Source of the DNA: Phycisphaerales bacterium
GTDB taxonomy: Bacteria; Planctomycetota; Phycisphaerae; Phycisphaerales; UBA1924
DNA: 64,000 nt
Assembly (NCBI GenBank): GCA_020846975.1
Contig: JADLCX010000102.1
Location: forward strand, 62,001-126,000
Reading direction: 5' to 3'
Part shown: one piece after another, positions 27,022-36,046 of the stretch
Layout: each line of letters starts with the position of its first letter
How positions within the stretch are numbered: position 1 is the first letter of the stretch
The notes under the pieces: model-generated
Databases searched by the model: none
What the model was told of the DNA's origin: nothing
Seen by the model: only the letters and a program-made list of their open reading frames with translations
Made by a program: the position numbers and the translations under genes

Positions 27022-27837
27022 ATGCCCCTCCCCCGGCTGTCACGCTTCCGACTGCGTTCCTCCAGGTCCCGCACCGCCTCGAAGCCGGAGGCGAAAGGCC
27101 CGCCGAAGACGGCCGCGCAGAAGTTCCTGCACAACTGGGTGTTGCCGCTCGCGCTGGCGTTCGCGATCCTGACGCCCATCCGTTCATCGATCGCGGATTG
27201 GAACGATGTGCCGTCGGGCTCGATGCGACCGACGATCCTGGAGGGCGACCGCATCTACGTGAACAAGCTGGCGTACGGGTTGCGTGTTCCGTTCACGACG
27301 ATGTGGGTGGCGAGGTGGGACGAGCCCAAGCGCGGCGAGATCGTGACGTTCAAGTCTCCGGCCGACGGCCAGCGGCTGGTCAAGCGCATCATCGGGTTGC
27401 CCGGTGACCGGATCGAGCTTCGCGGGAACCGCCTGGTGATCAACGGGAGGATGGCGTCCTACTCCACGGTCGCGGCGGATGTGCCGATGCACCTCTCGGA
27501 CGGACAGCGGTTCCGCGTGGTTGTCGAGGAGGAATCGCTGCCGCCGTCGCTCACCTCCGACCCGCCCGAGGGCGTGGAGTGTGACGATCAGGTGTGCCGG
27601 CATGCGCTGAGCCTCGTCTCGGGCGCGCGGTCGGATGTCAGCAGCGGCGTGTGGACTGTTCCTGCCGGTCACTACTTCATGATGGGCGACAACCGCGACC
27701 TCAGCCGCGACAGCCGCATGATCGGCTTTGTTCCCGTCGAGAGCATCTACGGGCGGTCGAGCTACGTGGCGCTGAGTGTCGATCCCGAGGAGAGTTACAT
27801 GCCGCGGTTCGGGCGGTGGTTCTCGCGGATGAAGTAG
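27022..27837 (+). CDS. lepB: Signal peptidase I
   Basis: Membrane-bound Ser/Lys peptidase that removes signal peptides from exported preproteins. The ATG at 27022 gives 271 residues, preceded by AGGAG. One transmembrane segment (VLPLALAFAILTPIRSSIA) is followed by the box with the catalytic Ser67 in VPSGSMRPT. The catalytic Lys121 is in RLVKRIIGLPGD, and the late boxes are GHYFMMGDNRDLSRDSR and GFVPVESIYGRSS. An insertion of about 50 residues between the Lys box and the GDN box is seen in many planctomycete homologues. Given the many exported proteins encoded here, this enzyme matters for the whole window. Confidence 0.94.
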   Translation: MPLPRLSRFRLRSSRSRTASKPEAKGPPKTAAQKFLHNWVLPLALAFAILTPIRSSIADWNDVPSGSMRPTILEGDRIYVNKLAYGLRVPFTTMWVARWDEPKRGEIVTFKSPADGQRLVKRIIGLPGDRIELRGNRLVINGRMASYSTVAADVPMHLSDGQRFRVVVEEESLPPSLTSDPPEGVECDDQVCRHALSLVSGARSDVSSGVWTVPAGHYFMMGDNRDLSRDSRMIGFVPVESIYGRSSYVALSVDPEESYMPRFGRWFSRMK

Positions 27838-27839
27838 CG

Positions 27840-28718
27840 TTACGGCCGGGCGATCACCACCACCGCGACGTTGGCGGCGTTGAACAGGCCGTGCATCACG
27901 ATGGGCACGCCGATCCGACCGGTGCGCTCGAACGCGAGGCCGAGCCCCATCGAGAGCACGAAGAGCGGCGCGGCCGCGCTCCACGGCACCACGCCGGTCG
28001 CGACGTGCATCACCGCGAAGAGCAGCGAGGTCATCGCCACGGCCCGCCAGCGCGGGCCGTCGGGCGTCATCGTGCGCACCACGAAGCTCTGGACGAACCC
28101 GCGGTAGAGCAGTTCTTCGACCGCGGGCACCAGCGTGACGACGCTCGCGATCACGACCCACGCCCACGCGCGGTCCGGGCTGCCGGGTGCGGCGAGAGCC
28201 TCGTTGAGCATTTTGAGCGTCGTGTGCTTGACCGGGTCGGGCTGTTCACCGCGGATCAGGCCGTCGATCCATGTCGCGCCGGCGCTGACGATCAGGTAGA
28301 ACGGCGCCACGGCGAGCAGCCCCGCCGCGCCCCAGGCGAGGTCCATCGAGCGCGCCGTGAGGCCGAGTTTCGGCTTCGTGCGATCCGGCCGCAAGCGAGC
28401 TCCACGCGCCACCAGCACCGCGGCGACGATTCCCAGAGCGAGCGAGAATCCGAATCCCGCGACCTGCGTGATGGCCACACGACGGACGCTTTCGGGCGCT
28501 CCGATGACCGAGGTCGGCATCTGGGCGGCCAGAGAGCCCGCGACCATCGGCGCAATGAACAGCAGAAGCGCGGCAAGGGCCCACACGGCGGGCTCGACCG
28601 CCGCGACCTCCCGTGTTGTGGCGTGGGCCCGGCGCTTCGCATCACGCGACCACCAGAGCGCCGCGATCGCGGCGGCTGGAATCGAGCCCAAGGCCATCCA
28701 AAGCGTGTATGCCTTCAT
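27840..28718 (-). CDS. CPBP family intramembrane glutamic endopeptidase
   Basis: A 292-residue multi-pass membrane protein of the CAAX prenyl protease 2/bacteriocin-processing (CPBP) family. The three conserved motifs are present in order: EELLYRGFV (the EExxxR catalytic motif), FAVMHVA (FxxxH), and HGLFNAAN (HxxxN). Around eight hydrophobic segments are predicted by eye. Bacterial members act in bacteriocin immunity or processing of membrane proteins; the substrate here is unknown. It converges on lepB with only two bases between the stops. The N-terminus (MKAYTLWMALGSIPAAAIAAL) reads as a first helix. Confidence 0.88.
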   Translation of the reverse strand: MKAYTLWMALGSIPAAAIAALWWSRDAKRRAHATTREVAAVEPAVWALAALLLFIAPMVAGSLAAQMPTSVIGAPESVRRVAITQVAGFGFSLALGIVAAVLVARGARLRPDRTKPKLGLTARSMDLAWGAAGLLAVAPFYLIVSAGATWIDGLIRGEQPDPVKHTTLKMLNEALAAPGSPDRAWAWVVIASVVTLVPAVEELLYRGFVQSFVVRTMTPDGPRWRAVAMTSLLFAVMHVATGVVPWSAAAPLFVLSMGLGLAFERTGRIGVPIVMHGLFNAANVAVVVIARP

Positions 28719-28822
28719 CCGCGCCCAGACTGTACCGCGACCGGCCCTCCCATCAGGCCAGACTCGCGGCGGCTACATTTGACCCGCGGCCCGTGTGCGA
28801 GCAGCCTCCAGCGCCGCGCCCC

Positions 28823-29665
28823 ATGCCCGACATCCTCGCCGAGATCATCGCCCACAAACGCGCCGAGGTCGAGCAGGCCAAGTCCCGCACGACGTTCACG
28901 GAGCTCGAGGGTCTTGTCGCCCAGGCCGAGCCGCCGCGGAACTTCTTCGCGGCGGTCACCCAGCATCCGGACGCGTTTCACACCGCGGTCATCGCGGAGA
29001 TCAAGCGGCGTTCGCCCAGCGCGGGGTTGCTGCGGCCCGAGTATGAGAAGGATGGCGAGGGGCAGTTCGACCCGGCGCACATCGCGGTGCGGTACCACCT
29101 CAACGGCGCGGCCGCGATTTCGTGCCTGACCGACGAGAAGTTTTTCGGCGGGCACATCGGGTACATCGAGCGGATCAAGGAGGCGGTGCCGCTGCCGGTC
29201 CTCCGCAAGGACTTCATCATCGATCCCTGGCAACTCTGGGAGTCGCGGGCCCACGGGGCCGACGCGGTGCTGCTCATCGCCGAGTGCCTCACGATCGCCG
29301 AGATGCTGGACCTGCTCATTCTGGCGCAGCAGCTCGGCATGACGACGCTGCTGGAGACGCACAGCATGGAGAACCTGCTGCGCGTGAGGCCGCACGTGGG
29401 GTTCCCGCATCCGGCGTACCAACTGCTGGGCATCAACAACCGCGACCTCGCGACGCAGACGGTCGATCTGAACCACTCGATGCGGCTGATCGACCTTGTC
29501 GATGACCCCTCGATCCTGGTGAGCGAGTCGGGGATCCGCACCCCCAACGACCTGGCCAACCTGCGACACGCCGGCATCCGCATCGTGCTGGTCGGCGAGT
29601 CGCTGATGAGGGCGGATGACCCCGGCCGGGCGCTGGCGACGCTGCTCAACAGGCCTTGCCGGTGA
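28823..29665 (+). CDS. trpC: Indole-3-glycerol phosphate synthase
   Basis: Fourth step of tryptophan synthesis: closes the indole ring of CdRP to give indole-3-glycerol phosphate. A TIM barrel of 280 residues starting at the ATG at 28823. Family landmarks: MPDILAEIIAHKRAEVEQAK, the catalytic Lys in IAEIKRRSPSAG, VLRKDFIIDPWQ, LLIAECL, LLGINNRDLATQTVDL and the phosphate-binding SESGI. No other trp biosynthesis gene is adjacent, so tryptophan genes are scattered in this genome, although trpS lies 2 kb away by chance or otherwise. Confidence 0.95.
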   Translation: MPDILAEIIAHKRAEVEQAKSRTTFTELEGLVAQAEPPRNFFAAVTQHPDAFHTAVIAEIKRRSPSAGLLRPEYEKDGEGQFDPAHIAVRYHLNGAAAISCLTDEKFFGGHIGYIERIKEAVPLPVLRKDFIIDPWQLWESRAHGADAVLLIAECLTIAEMLDLLILAQQLGMTTLLETHSMENLLRVRPHVGFPHPAYQLLGINNRDLATQTVDLNHSMRLIDLVDDPSILVSESGIRTPNDLANLRHAGIRIVLVGESLMRADDPGRALATLLNRPCR

Positions 29666-29939
29666 CCTCCGGGGGCGTGGTCGGGTACGGTCTGATAACT
29701 GGTTTTCGTTCGGTTTGCCACAGTCGATACCAACGTTTCACACCGAACAAGCCGATGGAGGCCGCTGGAGGGCCATCCGTGCGGGCCCCCGGGCTCGGCG
29801 GAAAGGCTTTCCGACGCAGCTTTTCGGAGTCGAGCGGGTACTATTGCGGCCCATTTTCCCGTGTTTCCGGGCCTCAACCCGCTCAGGTCATCACAACGGT
29901 CCCATACGCGAGACCATTTCACAGGTAGGAGCAACAGGC

Positions 29940-31157
29940 ATGAAGACTCGTTTCATTCTGGCGGCCGCGGCCGCGTGTTCGGCGATGGTGTCCCCCGCGA
30001 TCGCCCAGCAGTCCGACGACGCCAAGGCCTCGCTGGCCGAATCGACCAAGGCGATCCACTCGATCCCGGGCGTGTCGTTCGACGGCAAGAAGTACGGCAC
30101 GGGGATGCTGAAGGAGATCATTGATTGCGAGGGCAAGGTGAAGGTGTGGCGTCAGGACGCCGCCAAGCCGGCGATGATCATGGTCACCGGGCGCATCAAG
30201 CAGCCCGCGGCCGGCGACAAGAACCTGACGTTCATGTCCGACGGCATGACGGCCACCTGGCTCGAGCAGAAGAACAACACCAAGTACGAGCGCTCGGTCT
30301 CCGACTCGCTGGCGCAGCAGGAGTTCAGCCTCGTCAAGCAGATCATGCCCGAGGAGTTCACCAGCACCCAGCCGTACGCGCAGGTGCTCCGCATGGAGAA
30401 GCTGAGCAAGCTTCCCAACGACAACTTCAAGGGCGAGGTGTGCGAGGTGATCGAGGGTTCGACCGCCGACGGCACGCGCACGATCACCTGGGCGATCTCG
30501 GTCGCCGACAAGCTCCCCCGCCGCATGGAGATGGCGACGGGCATGGGTGACAAGAAGATCTCGATGATCCTCGAGATGACCAGCGTCAACGCCGCGGCCA
30601 AGTTCACGGCCGAGGACTTCAAGATCTCGATGCCGACCGGATATGTCGAGGACAAGGCCGCGAACGTTCCGGCCGAGATCGCGAACAAGCACAACCCCAA
30701 CGTCGCCCCGATGCCCGAGGTCGAGATGGGCCTCAAGGCCGGCACCGCGGCCCCGGCATTCAGCTTCAAGAGCACCGACGGCAAGGATGTCACGCTCGCC
30801 GGCATGAAGGGCGATGTCGTCGTCCTGGAGTTCTTCGGCAGCATGTTCAAGTCGTCGGCGGTCGGCTCGGCCACGCTGCAGGCGATGTCCGACGAGTTCA
30901 AGGGCAAGAACGTCAAGTTCGTCGGCCTGGCCTGCCGCGAGGCCAACGAGAACACCGCCAAGGAGTACTTCAAGACCAACGGCCTGAGCTACACGCTGGT
31001 CGCCAAGGGCGACGCGGCGGTGGCCGACTACAAGGTCGTCGGGTTCCCGTCGTACTACGTGATCGACACCAAGGGCAACGTCGCGGCGTTCTACCAGAGC
31101 TTCCCCGGCAAGGACGTGATGACCAGCGCGGTCAACCAGGCCATGCAGGCGAAGTGA
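29940..31157 (+). CDS. Secreted LolA-like (DUF2092) protein fused to a thioredoxin-fold domain lacking CxxC
   Basis: A 405-residue protein with a signal peptide (MKTRFILAAAAACSAMVS ending AIAQQ) and TAGGAG 8 bases before the ATG. Residues about 35-250 resemble the DUF2092/outer-membrane lipoprotein-carrier fold (a curved sheet with MIMVTGRIKQP, WLEQKNNTKYERS). Residues about 265-405 are a TlpA/peroxiredoxin-like domain: AGTAAPAFSFKSTDGKDVTL, then DVVVLEFFGSMFKSSAVG, and the cis-Pro region VVGFPSYYVIDTKG. The position of the redox CxxC is FKSS, so it cannot be a dithiol oxidoreductase. It probably serves in binding instead. The gene ends in a clear terminator, so it is transcribed as a unit. 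Confidence 0.88.
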   Translation: MKTRFILAAAAACSAMVSPAIAQQSDDAKASLAESTKAIHSIPGVSFDGKKYGTGMLKEIIDCEGKVKVWRQDAAKPAMIMVTGRIKQPAAGDKNLTFMSDGMTATWLEQKNNTKYERSVSDSLAQQEFSLVKQIMPEEFTSTQPYAQVLRMEKLSKLPNDNFKGEVCEVIEGSTADGTRTITWAISVADKLPRRMEMATGMGDKKISMILEMTSVNAAAKFTAEDFKISMPTGYVEDKAANVPAEIANKHNPNVAPMPEVEMGLKAGTAAPAFSFKSTDGKDVTLAGMKGDVVVLEFFGSMFKSSAVGSATLQAMSDEFKGKNVKFVGLACREANENTAKEYFKTNGLSYTLVAKGDAAVADYKVVGFPSYYVIDTKGNVAAFYQSFPGKDVMTSAVNQAMQAK

Positions 31158-31207
31158 ATCTCGACACACCGGCTCGCTGAGCTGGTGTGCACGACCCAAG
31201 CCTCAAG

Positions 31208-31242
31208 CAACCCCGCGATTGCTCGCGGGGTTGTTCCTTTTT
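31208..31242 (+). terminator. Rho-independent terminator after the redoxin-fold gene
   Basis: An 11-base-pair perfect stem (31208-31218 with 31223-31233, arms CAACCCCGCGA and TCGCGGGGTTG) with a TTGC loop, followed by TTCCTTTTT. A second, smaller hairpin precedes it at 31165-31189. From 31243 to 31502, before the kinase stop, I see nothing else. Confidence 0.9.
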
Positions 31243-31502
31243 GGGGTCTTGGCGCCACTCCGATCCGCGGGTTCCGCTTGCTGCCTTGCCGGATCGCACC
31301 AGTCCTTCCTTGGCACGGCGGGGCTCCGGCGCCAGACTGTCAAGGTCGTGTTCCAGGAACTCTCACCAATGCCCATTTCTTCAGGTTCGTTCGACGACGA
31401 GCCCGCTCTACCCGATCCCCCCCTGTCGGGCCGCTGAAAAACCCTCTTCCTGGTGCAACCGCCACTTCCGCCGCAACCGGCGTCTTTGGCGGCATTGATC
31501 GC

Positions 31503-34484
31503 TCACCCGATGGTCTTGCTGTCGTTGAACCCCGGCGGGAACTCCCGCGGCGGGAAACCCGCTGCGCCCGGGCGCGGTGGGTGGCCCTGCTGGGGGTGGG
31601 GTGGGGTCGGTCGCACGACCGTCGCCGCGCCGCTGCCGTGGCCCGCGCTGTAGGGCGTGTGGGGGAAACCGCCCGAGCGGGGCGTGCCCATCATGCCCGA
31701 CATCCCGCCCATCATGGGCAGGGGCACGCGCCGGCGCAGTTCGTCGAACCAGTTGAGCACCACGCCGAGCGAGGCGATGCGTGAGCGCGATTCTTCGGCG
31801 CGCACCAGCACCACCTGCTGGCCGTTGGGGAAGACGTCGTAGTTCCGCGTGTGGCGCGAGGCCGGCGCGAAGGCGCCCGCGCTGCCAGCGCCCGCCATCG
31901 CCACGACGCGAGGGCGGCCGACCATGAACGTGGGTTCGAGCGCGACGCGGACGGCGATCAGTTGTTCGCCGCTTGCGCCGGTCCGGTAGATCAGTTCGCC
32001 CCCCGCGTGCAGCCAAAGGGGCGCCTCGCCGCCCTCGCTGGTGACCGGGCGCCGCCCGCCGATGGCCGCCGCGCCCGCGGCCACGGCCGTCGGCATGGGC
32101 TGCACGCAGACCTCCGCGCGTCCGCTGTCATCGCTCGTGAACGCGATCGTGCGACCATCGGCCGAGACGGTTGCGCCCCACGCGCTGCGCGGCCCCTGGA
32201 CCACCGGGCGAGCGCCCGACGGGTTATCGAGGGCGACCATCCACACCTCGGTCCCAGCGCCCGCGCCGGCTCCCGCGCGGGAGCGCGTGTAGAGCAGGAA
32301 CTTGCCGTCCGGGGTGAACGCGTCCGGCGTCGGCGCGCCGTTCCCGGTGGCGCCGTCCTCGCTCGCGGGAGATGGCAGGAGCGGGACGGGCGTTCCCGCG
32401 CCGTCCGCAGACATCCAGTACAACTCGTACTGACCGGTCATGTTGGATCGGAAGGCGATCCGCGTGCCGTCGGGCGACCAGACCGGCGAGCCGCAGTCGC
32501 CCTGGAAGGTCAGGCGCGTTGTGGCGTGGCGAGTGAGGTCGATGAGCCACAACTGGTCGCTGGCCCCTTCCACCTGCACGACCAGCCGCTTTCCATCCGG
32601 CGAGACCGCGGGCGCGGAATAGGCGCGCGTCTCGGCGACCAGGGGTTCGATGGCCGCCGCGGCGGTCGAGCCGACCGCCTGGCGCTCGGCGCGAACCAGC
32701 GTGCGCTTCGGTTCCCAGAGTTCGCCGTTGACCATCACCAGCGTTCCGCCGGAGCCTGTCTCGCCTCCCAGGGCGAACTGCGCCGCGCCCGTGACGGCGT
32801 TGGCCAGCACGCGGTCCTCGACCGCGACGGGCTGGCCGGAGACGATCATCCGGTCGGCATCGAACGCGACCGCGAGCACGGACCCGCCACGGGAGAACAC
32901 CAGGTGCCCGCTCGCCGCGTAGCGTGGGTTGGTCCCGCCGTTGACCAGGGGCCGGCGCGCGCCGCCGCGGGGATCGACGCAGACGATCAGCGATTGGTCG
33001 TGGCCGGTCCCCGTCCAAACGGCCATGAGCACCGCGCCGTTCGGGAGCGCATCCGGCGAGACAAAGGCCAGTTCTCCGGCGGCGACATCCGGCTTGGCCA
33101 CCAGTTCGGGCGCACCGCCGGTGGCGTTGATGCGGTACAGCCCCTTCTGCCAGTCGGGGATGTAGTAGATGGTGTCGTCCGCGCTCCCGCCCGCGCCCAC
33201 CCAGCACGCGCCCTGTGTGCGCGGCGCGCTCGCCAATGGCAGCGGCGCGCCACCCGCGAGCGAAGCAACCTTCAGGCGTCCATCGGCGAAGAACCCGACG
33301 CGTGATCCGTCCGGCGAGAAGAACGGAGCCTCCGCGCCCGTCGTGCCCGTGATGGCGCGAGCATCGGGCTGATCGAGCCGACGCACGAACAGTTGCGTCT
33401 GCCCCGGCTTTCCGGCGACGAAGGCGACGGCGGCCCCATCCGCCGAAACCGCCACGCTGGCGCGGGAGCCGATCTCGAGTCCATCATCCGCCGCCGCGGC
33501 CGGGAGGGGCAGCACCAACCGCGCCACCACCCTGGGGCGCTCGATCCCGCCGGCTCCACCCGCGCCGCCGCGGTACCACCCGCTCGGCGGCTGAGTCAGG
33601 ACATCCTCGAGCTCGATCCGCGCATCGCCGACATCGCGCATCCGCTTCCGCGGGTCCTTGATCAGGCACTTGCGCAGAAGTTCGCGGAGCCGGCCCGGTG
33701 TCCGAGCGGGCAGCACGTTCCAATCCGGCTCGCGCTCGATCACGGCCACGAGCATGTCGCTGGGCGTCGGCCCGCCGAAGCAGCGAGTCCCGCTCAGGCA
33801 CTCGAACAGCACGCACCCGAACGCCCAGATGTCCGTGCGCTTGTCGATCGGCAGCCCACGCGCCTGCTCGGGGCTCATGTACCCCGGCGTGCCCATCACC
33901 ATCCCCTGCTGCGTGAGGGTCGAGGGATAGGGCGTGCGGCCGCCCCCCCCGCCCCCGGGCAGCACCGTCGTTGCGTCCTCCATCCCGCCCGCGTGCGAGG
34001 TCGTCGCGAGCCCGAAGTCCAGGATCTTCACCGTCCCGTCCGGGGTGACCTTGATGTTGTCGGGTTTCAGGTCGCGGTGGACGACATCCCGCTCGTGCGC
34101 CGCCTCCAGCCCCTCGGCGATCTGCGAGCACACCCGAACGGCCTCGTCCAGCGCGAGCGGCCCGCGCTGCAGCCGCTGCGTCAGCGTCGTGCCCGGCACG
34201 AACTCGAGCACCAGCAGCCGCTGTCCGTTCGCTTCCTCCAGCCCGTAGATCAGGCCGACATTGCGGTGGTTCAGCGCGGCCAGTGTCCGGGCCTCCCGCT
34301 CGAAGCGAGACAGCCGCATCGGGTCACGGGCCACCTCTTCCGGCAACACCTTGATCGCCACCGGCCGGTTCAGGCGCGGATCGCGGCCCAGGTACACCAC
34401 GCCCATCCCGCCGCGGCCAAGCTCGCGCTCGATTGGGTAGGGGCCGATCGTGGCCGGCATCTGGCTGATGTGCTGGTGGGACAT
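31503..34484 (-). CDS. Ser/Thr protein kinase fused to a TolB/WD40-like beta-propeller
   Basis: A 993-residue Hanks-type kinase. The start at 34484 gives MSHQHISQMPATIGPYPIER and then the glycine loop LGRGGMGVVYLG. Catalytic features: Lys in VAIKVL, Asp138 in VHRDLKPDN, Asp156 in DFGLA, and the PGYMSPEQARG activation segment. From about residue 330 to 900 the protein repeats PD40/TolB-type blades (FFSPDGSRVGFFADG, PVWSPDGTRIAFRSNM, VSADGRTIAFTSDDSG). The C-terminus is Pro/Gly-rich. I see no transmembrane helix between kinase and propeller, so the propeller may be a cytoplasmic scaffold. This architecture is common in Planctomycetota. It is the last gene of a probable three-gene unit. Confidence 0.92.
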   Translation of the reverse strand: MSHQHISQMPATIGPYPIERELGRGGMGVVYLGRDPRLNRPVAIKVLPEEVARDPMRLSRFEREARTLAALNHRNVGLIYGLEEANGQRLLVLEFVPGTTLTQRLQRGPLALDEAVRVCSQIAEGLEAAHERDVVHRDLKPDNIKVTPDGTVKILDFGLATTSHAGGMEDATTVLPGGGGGGRTPYPSTLTQQGMVMGTPGYMSPEQARGLPIDKRTDIWAFGCVLFECLSGTRCFGGPTPSDMLVAVIEREPDWNVLPARTPGRLRELLRKCLIKDPRKRMRDVGDARIELEDVLTQPPSGWYRGGAGGAGGIERPRVVARLVLPLPAAAADDGLEIGSRASVAVSADGAAVAFVAGKPGQTQLFVRRLDQPDARAITGTTGAEAPFFSPDGSRVGFFADGRLKVASLAGGAPLPLASAPRTQGACWVGAGGSADDTIYYIPDWQKGLYRINATGGAPELVAKPDVAAGELAFVSPDALPNGAVLMAVWTGTGHDQSLIVCVDPRGGARRPLVNGGTNPRYAASGHLVFSRGGSVLAVAFDADRMIVSGQPVAVEDRVLANAVTGAAQFALGGETGSGGTLVMVNGELWEPKRTLVRAERQAVGSTAAAAIEPLVAETRAYSAPAVSPDGKRLVVQVEGASDQLWLIDLTRHATTRLTFQGDCGSPVWSPDGTRIAFRSNMTGQYELYWMSADGAGTPVPLLPSPASEDGATGNGAPTPDAFTPDGKFLLYTRSRAGAGAGAGTEVWMVALDNPSGARPVVQGPRSAWGATVSADGRTIAFTSDDSGRAEVCVQPMPTAVAAGAAAIGGRRPVTSEGGEAPLWLHAGGELIYRTGASGEQLIAVRVALEPTFMVGRPRVVAMAGAGSAGAFAPASRHTRNYDVFPNGQQVVLVRAEESRSRIASLGVVLNWFDELRRRVPLPMMGGMSGMMGTPRSGGFPHTPYSAGHGSGAATVVRPTPPHPQQGHPPRPGAAGFPPREFPPGFNDSKTIG

Positions 34485-34562
34485 GCTGGGGGTACCGCCT
34501 GAGCATACACCAGAGCGGGCCCTTCGCGCCGGCACGGTCTCGGCAAGGCGACAACTTGTCGC

Positions 34563-35153
34563 TTACCGCCCGCCGACTTCGCTCGGCTCGACTTCTCGGT
34601 CGTCGCTCGTGCCGTTGACCTTGTCGGCGCCGGGGCTCCAGACCCCGATCTTCCCGTCCGGCCCGGCCTTCAGATACAACTCGTGACCGAGCGCATCCAG
34701 CGGCGTGGTCGTCAGGTACTGGCCCTTGAGCAGGGCATCCACATCCGGCGGCGCGGCACCCTTGTCCTTCTGGTAGGTCTGTGCCGCGGCCACAACCAGC
34801 GCCGCGTTGTGCTGCTCGACCCGTTGCTGCGCAACGCCGACCGCCGCGAGCCCGCCGAGCCCGATCGCCATGACCCCGCCGAGCACGACGAGCGCGATGA
34901 GGATCCACACGCACCCGATCAGCCCGATGACGAGCCCCGCGATCGCCAGTCCCCGCGGCCGCTTGCGCATCGCGACTGACGAGAGGATCGTTCCCACGAT
35001 CGAGAGCAGCCAGCCCCACCCCGTGCACAAGAGCAGAAGGCCCACCAGCGATGTGACGAAGCCGGCGATGCCCAGGCCGTTGCCCCCGGGGGGGCGCGGC
35101 AACGGACCGGGCTGCGAGGGCGGAATCGGCTGGGAAGGCGGGAACTGCGACAT
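34563..35153 (-). CDS. DUF4190 membrane protein with GspG-like C-terminus
   Basis: A 196-residue protein. A Pro/Gln-rich N-terminus (MSQFPPSQPIPPSQPGPLP) precedes two or three hydrophobic segments typical of DUF4190 (LGIAGFVTSLVGLLLLC, then AMRKRPRGLAIAGLVIGLIG). After them lies a stretch like the globular part of type II secretion pseudopilin GspG: AAQTYQKDKGAAPPDVDALL, TTPLDALGHELYLKA and VWSPGADKVNGTSDD. This combination suggests a membrane-tethered pilin-like domain. GGAG lies 8 bases before the ATG. No other secretion-system gene is near. It lies between a glycosyltransferase and the kinase. Confidence 0.75.
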   Translation of the reverse strand: MSQFPPSQPIPPSQPGPLPRPPGGNGLGIAGFVTSLVGLLLLCTGWGWLLSIVGTILSSVAMRKRPRGLAIAGLVIGLIGCVWILIALVVLGGVMAIGLGGLAAVGVAQQRVEQHNAALVVAAAQTYQKDKGAAPPDVDALLKGQYLTTTPLDALGHELYLKAGPDGKIGVWSPGADKVNGTSDDREVEPSEVGGR

Positions 35154-35179
35154 GGGCGGATCTCCGGCGATCCGCCAGA

Positions 35180-35965
35180 CTACCGGGATTCGCCCCCGCC
35201 GACAACCCCACCCCGCGACAGTTCGAGCAGCATCGCGTGCTTCATTAGCGCACCCGCCGCGGTGCTCGCGGCGGCCAGCCAGCCGGCGTAGCCATCCAGG
35301 AATCCGCGTTTGAGGATGAGCTGCTTCACGAACGCGCCCGCGGGCGAGACCGCCAGCCGGAAGTAAGAGCCGCGTCTGCCGGCCGCGTGAAGGCTGCTCG
35401 CCATGGTCGCCGAGTGCTGCCACTGCTTGCGCAGGTGCTCGGCGAAGGTCGGGAACGAGTCGTGCCGGAGCACCCCGTGCATCCGAACCAACGCGCCGCC
35501 ATCGGTGACCGACAGCACGTCGTGCGGATCATGCCCGCCCCAACCCGCCTTGCCGCGACGAACCAGCCGCACCCGCCACTCGGGCTGCCACGCGTGGCGC
35601 AGCGGTCGGCCGCGGTAGTAGATTCTTCGGTTGAGTTCATACCCCGACGGCGACGGATCGGCCGGTCCGTCTTCGAGCGCGCCGCGGATCGCCACGGCGA
35701 GGTCGGGCTCCACCGACTCATCGCTGTCGATGCACAGGATCCACTCGCAGGTGCAGGCCTCGAGCGCCTTCTGCTTGGTCCTGATGTGCCCCAGCCACTC
35801 CGATCGGATCACCCGCGCGCCGGCCGCCTCCAGCATGGCGATTGTGCCGTCGGTCGAGCCCGAATCGACCGCCACGATCTCATCCGCGAGTCCCTTCACC
35901 GACTCGAGCGTGCGCCCGATCGTCGGCTCGTTGTTCCTGCACACGATCGCGACCGACACCCGCAC
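35180..35965 (-). CDS. Glycosyltransferase family 2
   Basis: A 261-residue inverting GT-A fold enzyme starting with GTG at 35965. N-terminal motifs: VSVAIVCRNNEPTIGRTLES, EIVAVDSGSTDGT and the metal-binding DxD as CIDSDESV. The later part (RHAWQPEWRVRLVRRGK, then HDSFPTFAEHLRKQWQHS) resembles the WaaE/KdtX type that acts on lipopolysaccharide core sugars. A hydrophobic C-terminal segment (LIL..GFLDGYAGWLAAASTAA) may attach it to the membrane. The acceptor is unknown. It is followed closely by the DUF4190 gene on the same strand. Confidence 0.88.
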   Translation of the reverse strand: MRVSVAIVCRNNEPTIGRTLESVKGLADEIVAVDSGSTDGTIAMLEAAGARVIRSEWLGHIRTKQKALEACTCEWILCIDSDESVEPDLAVAIRGALEDGPADPSPSGYELNRRIYYRGRPLRHAWQPEWRVRLVRRGKAGWGGHDPHDVLSVTDGGALVRMHGVLRHDSFPTFAEHLRKQWQHSATMASSLHAAGRRGSYFRLAVSPAGAFVKQLILKRGFLDGYAGWLAAASTAAGALMKHAMLLELSRGGVVGGGESR

Positions 35966-36046
35966 TCGGTTCTCGGCTTGGCCCGAAATCTTGTTGCTGT
36001 GTGATTCGATGCCCGCGTCTCCATTGCCCCGGCGCCCTCCGGCCTG

